Source: Stomorhina lunata
Lineage: Eukaryota; Arthropoda; Insecta; Diptera; Rhiniidae
NCBI GenBank assembly: GCA_933228675.1
Contig: OW121741.1
Coordinates: forward strand, 60,906,863 to 60,970,862
DNA: 64,000 nucleotides
Direction of reading: 5' to 3'
In this document: piece by piece, positions 61,127 through 64,000 of the stretch
Layout: every line of letters begins with the position of its first letter
Numbering within the stretch: position 1 is the first letter of the stretch
Notes under the pieces: model-generated
What the model was told of the DNA's origin: nothing
What the model saw: only the letters and a program-made list of their open reading frames with translations
Databases searched by the model: none
Position numbers and translations under genes: made by a program

Positions 61127-62620
61127 ACGTACATTAGAAAGGTAGGAACTGTGGTCTGAAGGGTAAATGCTAGAACCGGATATCTCAGACAAATGACTAT
61201 TAAAGCAAAATATTGGGCTCCTCGAGACAAAAACATCGATAAATCACACTTTAAAATCCGTCTGTAAATGCTAAAGATATAACGAAAAAATGTATTTAGG
61301 CGACCCGAATGTGCATCTATCTCAAAGCAATACTTAATATTCTGTGATGTACATCGAACTTTTTTTTCAAGACGCCGTAATATACATATATGTAAAATTT
61401 ATAGGTTTTTAATGGTCCGACTTTGAATTGTAATGAGTTGCACTTTGCCTAATTCCTGAAAAGTTTACCTAGAATTTAATGTATAGTTATAACACATATG
61501 TCATGAGTAAAGTCACTTCAAGTCAAGTTTGGTATACCAACATAAGTTATATGTATAGATATTAGATGTTAATAGTGTAGTACGAAGTACACTATTCAAT
61601 TTTAAAGAATAGTTCTACTTACAACTGAGATATAGTCAAACTCGAAATTTGATTCCAAATTAAATTTTTTGTTATAATCTTTTAAATTGTAGTTTTTTAA
61701 TTTGCCGATAGCATACCGACATAATTTATATGTATATCATATCTTAGAAAATTGTCCAAAGCAAAACGATATTATATATCACCAAAATAGGTACATTGTA
61801 ATCAGATATATCGCCAAAACTCCAAATTTTATGTCCCGCAAATTACCGAATTTAATTTTTTTTTTTTTTTTGTAAAAAAAAAGTTTTTAAAAAAAGTTTT
61901 TGAACTGTATATCAAATTTTAGGAAATTATTCAACGCAGCACACTTTCACTAAAATCGGTAAATCAATCAATCACAAATTTTCGAATTATATATCACATT
62001 TTAGAAAATACTCCAACGCAGCGTGCTATCAGATTTCATTAAAATCGGTCTATTAACTCCAGATTAAAACTGTATTTAAAATAAATTAATTAAAAAGTTT
62101 TACTGCACTAAGATCCCAATTCATTAAAATTATTATTATAATAAATAGTTTTTTGATAAAACCAAAAAATGTTGGTGGGGAGACCTTTCCTCCATGCGTT
62201 TCGATGTTTGGTTAGGCCATCTCATCAGGAGGATTATCCCTAATTCTAGACAGAGCGAAAACCACTCATTATGTATAATTTGAGGGACTGAATAAATAGA
62301 ATATCAACATAAAGCGAAGATTATCATCCGAACAGAAACACACAAACATTTTTTCAGTTTTATCATTTCTTTATTTCCTACACTTTTGTTGTTGCTTTGT
62401 TGGCGACTAAGAAAAAAGTGCTATAAATAAACAAAAGTTTATTTAAAATTTGGCACATCTGCAGCCGTATACTTATTAAAAAGGTGTATCAAAATTTCGG
62501 GACATCAAACATTTAATTAAAAAGTTTGACTATAGTGTATTGCACTAAGATCCCAATTCATTACAATTATTTATTATTATAATAAATAGTTTTTTGATAA
62601 AACCGAAAAATGTTGGTGGG
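61127..62620. repeat. Diverged AT-rich repeats and direct-repeat pair, unit 2
   Basis: Second-unit copy of 53994-55490 with only scattered differences, such as poly-T length near 61855 and ATCATCAAAAT to ATCACCAAAAT near 61780. There is no gene. Confidence 0.75.
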
Positions 62621-62631
62621 GAAACAAAATT

Positions 62632-62922
62632 GTTGGTACGATGACTACACAGTCCTACGTCAATGTTTTAGTCACCAATCTTCCCGTTTTCTGCGAAAAA
62701 TTTGGATTCATAAAGAAAAAGGTAATTTTTCAACAGGACAATGACCTCAAAAACAAACTAGCATAAAAATGGCTCAATGACTACAGCTACAAAGTTCTTG
62801 ACTGGCCGCCCCAGTCACCCGATCTTAACCTCATCGCGCATCTCTGTGGCGTTTTTAAGATAGGTGTTGTGGAAACCCCTGGTAATTTAGATGAACTGAG
62901 GACAGATGTGGTGGAAGCTTAG
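62632..62922 (+). pseudogene. Tc1/mariner-family transposase remnant
   Basis: One frame with a single internal stop (62764-62766) spells the C-terminal half of a Tc1-type transposase: YVNVL, CEKFGFIKKK, then FQQDND carrying a catalytic aspartate, then DWPPQSPDLN. The expected NPIEHLW is NLIAHLC, so the third catalytic acid is replaced by alanine. It ends at TAG 62920-62922. It is dead, 5'-truncated or with its front degraded, and no inverted terminal repeat was recognised. Tc1 transposases cut and paste DNA at TA sites. Confidence 0.85.
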
Positions 62923-63220
62923 AACGGCATTACTTCATGCGATATACAAATAAATAAAAACCATCCCAAAAACAGCTTGCTTTTGTTTATTTTTTATGAC
63001 AATGTTGTTATACCCTTCACCAATAGGTGAAAGGGTATTATAAGTTTGTGATTCCGTTTGTAATTTTTTTATTAGTAATACCAATCGACTCAGAATCGGG
63101 AGTAGTATCATTAAGCGATGTCTGTCTGTCTGTTGAAATCAAGTTTCAGAAGCCCCTGGAAGATGGACCTACATAAATTATATATCAGATTTTAGAAAAT
63201 TCTCCCGCAATGAAATTTCA

Positions 63221-63471
63221 TTAAAATCGGTTTATAAACACCGTAAAATACCAAAAATTAGACGAAAATTTAAAAATTTTTGATTGAAACACACTTTTAA
63301 ATAACAAGAGAAAAAAGATACTAATGGTGTATAAATTTAATTAAAATCGGTTTATAAACACCGAAAATATCGAAAAAATACCAAAAATTAGACGAAAATT
63401 TTAAAATTTGTGATTGAAACACACTTTTAAATAACAAGAGAAAAAAGATACTAATAGTGTACATGTAATAA
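63221..63471 (+). repeat. Tandem duplication of ~120 bp
   Basis: TTAAAATCGGTTTATAAACA starts at 63221 and again at 63341. Both copies contain ACCAAAAATTAGACGAAAAT and ATAACAAGAGAAAAAAGATA. The second copy is slightly longer because of an insertion after ACACCG. Confidence 0.85.
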
Positions 63472-63939
63472 TATGTTATATATCAGATTGTAGGAAATAG
63501 TTTCCCAAAGCACTCTGTAAAATTTTATCAAAATCGGTTCATAAACAACTGAGGTATCGCCAAAACACTAAATTTGATGTATCGCAAATTGCCCAAAGTA
63601 CGCATTAGAGAATGTTTGTTGAAAAAATGAAATGTAGAAATAGGAAAAAACCATCCTCCTTTAGCACGGACATACATACATTTTATATCAGATTTTATTA
63701 AATTCACCCGCCAAGCACGTTATTAAATTTTATCGGAAGCGGTCCATAAACAATTGAGATATCGCCAAAACACTACTTTTGATAAAGTACGTATCTAAGA
63801 AATTTTTGAAATTTCACATCGTTCTTTGTGGGAGGATTTCCTAAAATCTGATATATATACTCCACAAATCTGACTATGAATACCATTCAAATTATACCGA
63901 TCAACTCAGAATCGTCAGGAGAATCGATTTCGCGACCTC

Positions 63940-63988
63940 CGTCCGTCCGTCTGTTTGTCTGTCTGTCCGTCCGTTTGTTTGTCCGTCC
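63940..63988 (+). repeat. GTCC/GTCT/GTTT microsatellite-like tract
   Basis: A run of tetranucleotides of the form GTCC, GTCT and GTTT follows CGCGACCTCC. A shorter form (TGTCTGTCTGTCTG) follows the related sequence at 63120. Confidence 0.8.
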
Positions 63989-64000
63989 TACATGTCTGCC

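Larger units (their letters stand above)
55576..62706. repeat. 7,131-bp tandem duplication, second unit
   Basis: This is the direct tandem copy of 48445-55575. At the junction the Tc1 sequence TTTGGATT meets the LINE-B sequence TTTTAAATATG, sharing two T. Beyond about 62708 the sequence continues into the remainder of the Tc1 gene, so the right-hand break point matches an ancestral single copy. Confidence 0.93.
62923..64000. repeat. Dispersed AT-rich repeats to the window end
   Basis: No gene is seen. A hairpin TACCCTTCACC / GGTGAAAGGGTA at 63011-63037 precedes TATTATAAGTTTGTG, a phrase I associate with widespread fly repeats. The related phrases AATCGACTCAGAATCG (63083) and ATCAACTCAGAATCG (63899) mark two copies of one family in the same orientation. 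Between them recur AAATCGGTT(T/C)ATAAACA and ATCGCCAAAACACTA phrases. Confidence 0.65.

Overview
The window is eukaryotic repeat DNA, most likely from a dipteran fly. The evidence is a very AT-rich TATAGAAA/TTTCTATAG satellite (a style I associate with calyptrate flies), a copia-type element whose primer-binding site matches the initiator-Met tRNA anticodon arm as in Drosophila copia, and several Jockey/CR1/LOA-style non-LTR retrotransposons plus a Tc1 relic. I see no convincing single-copy host gene, tRNA, rRNA or CRISPR array. The setting looks like the edge of a satellite block, such as pericentromeric heterochromatin; that is inference.

Region 1 (1-33789) is a 31-bp satellite. Array 1 (1-8217) and array 2 (8418-33789) are on opposite strands and meet at a 200-N assembly gap (8218-8417). 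Array 1 is variable and has higher-order structure. Much of array 2 is almost perfectly homogeneous, with variants and a 450-bp higher-order repeat near its right end.

Region 2 (33790-38558) is a complete-looking Ty1/copia element with two 297-bp LTRs that look identical and one open gag-pol frame. Satellite lies on its left and unrelated DNA on its right, with no target-site duplication.

Region 3 (38559-49215) is about 1 kb of AT-rich non-coding DNA followed by a decayed Jockey/CR1-like LINE (LINE-A/B) split by a 4.46-kb antisense LINE. A 1.7-kb part of the host LINE occurs on both sides of the antisense element, as if it were a giant target-site duplication.

Region 4 (48445-62708) is a 7,131-bp unit present twice in direct tandem. 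Each copy holds the 3' stub of LINE-B (with a palindromic MITE-like insert), a 67-bp inverted repeat enclosing an internally deleted LOA/Jockey-type LINE (LINE-3), diverged AT-rich repeats and part of a Tc1 transposase gene. The duplication junction joins the Tc1 gene to LINE-B with 2 bp of microhomology.

Region 5 (62708-64000) holds the rest of the dead Tc1 gene and dispersed AT-rich repeats with a GTCY-rich end.

The genes do not form a pathway. All are mobile-element genes, and only the copia polyprotein looks intact. The main interest is structural: how the satellite, the nested insertions and the two large duplications arose, and which of them are assembly artefacts.
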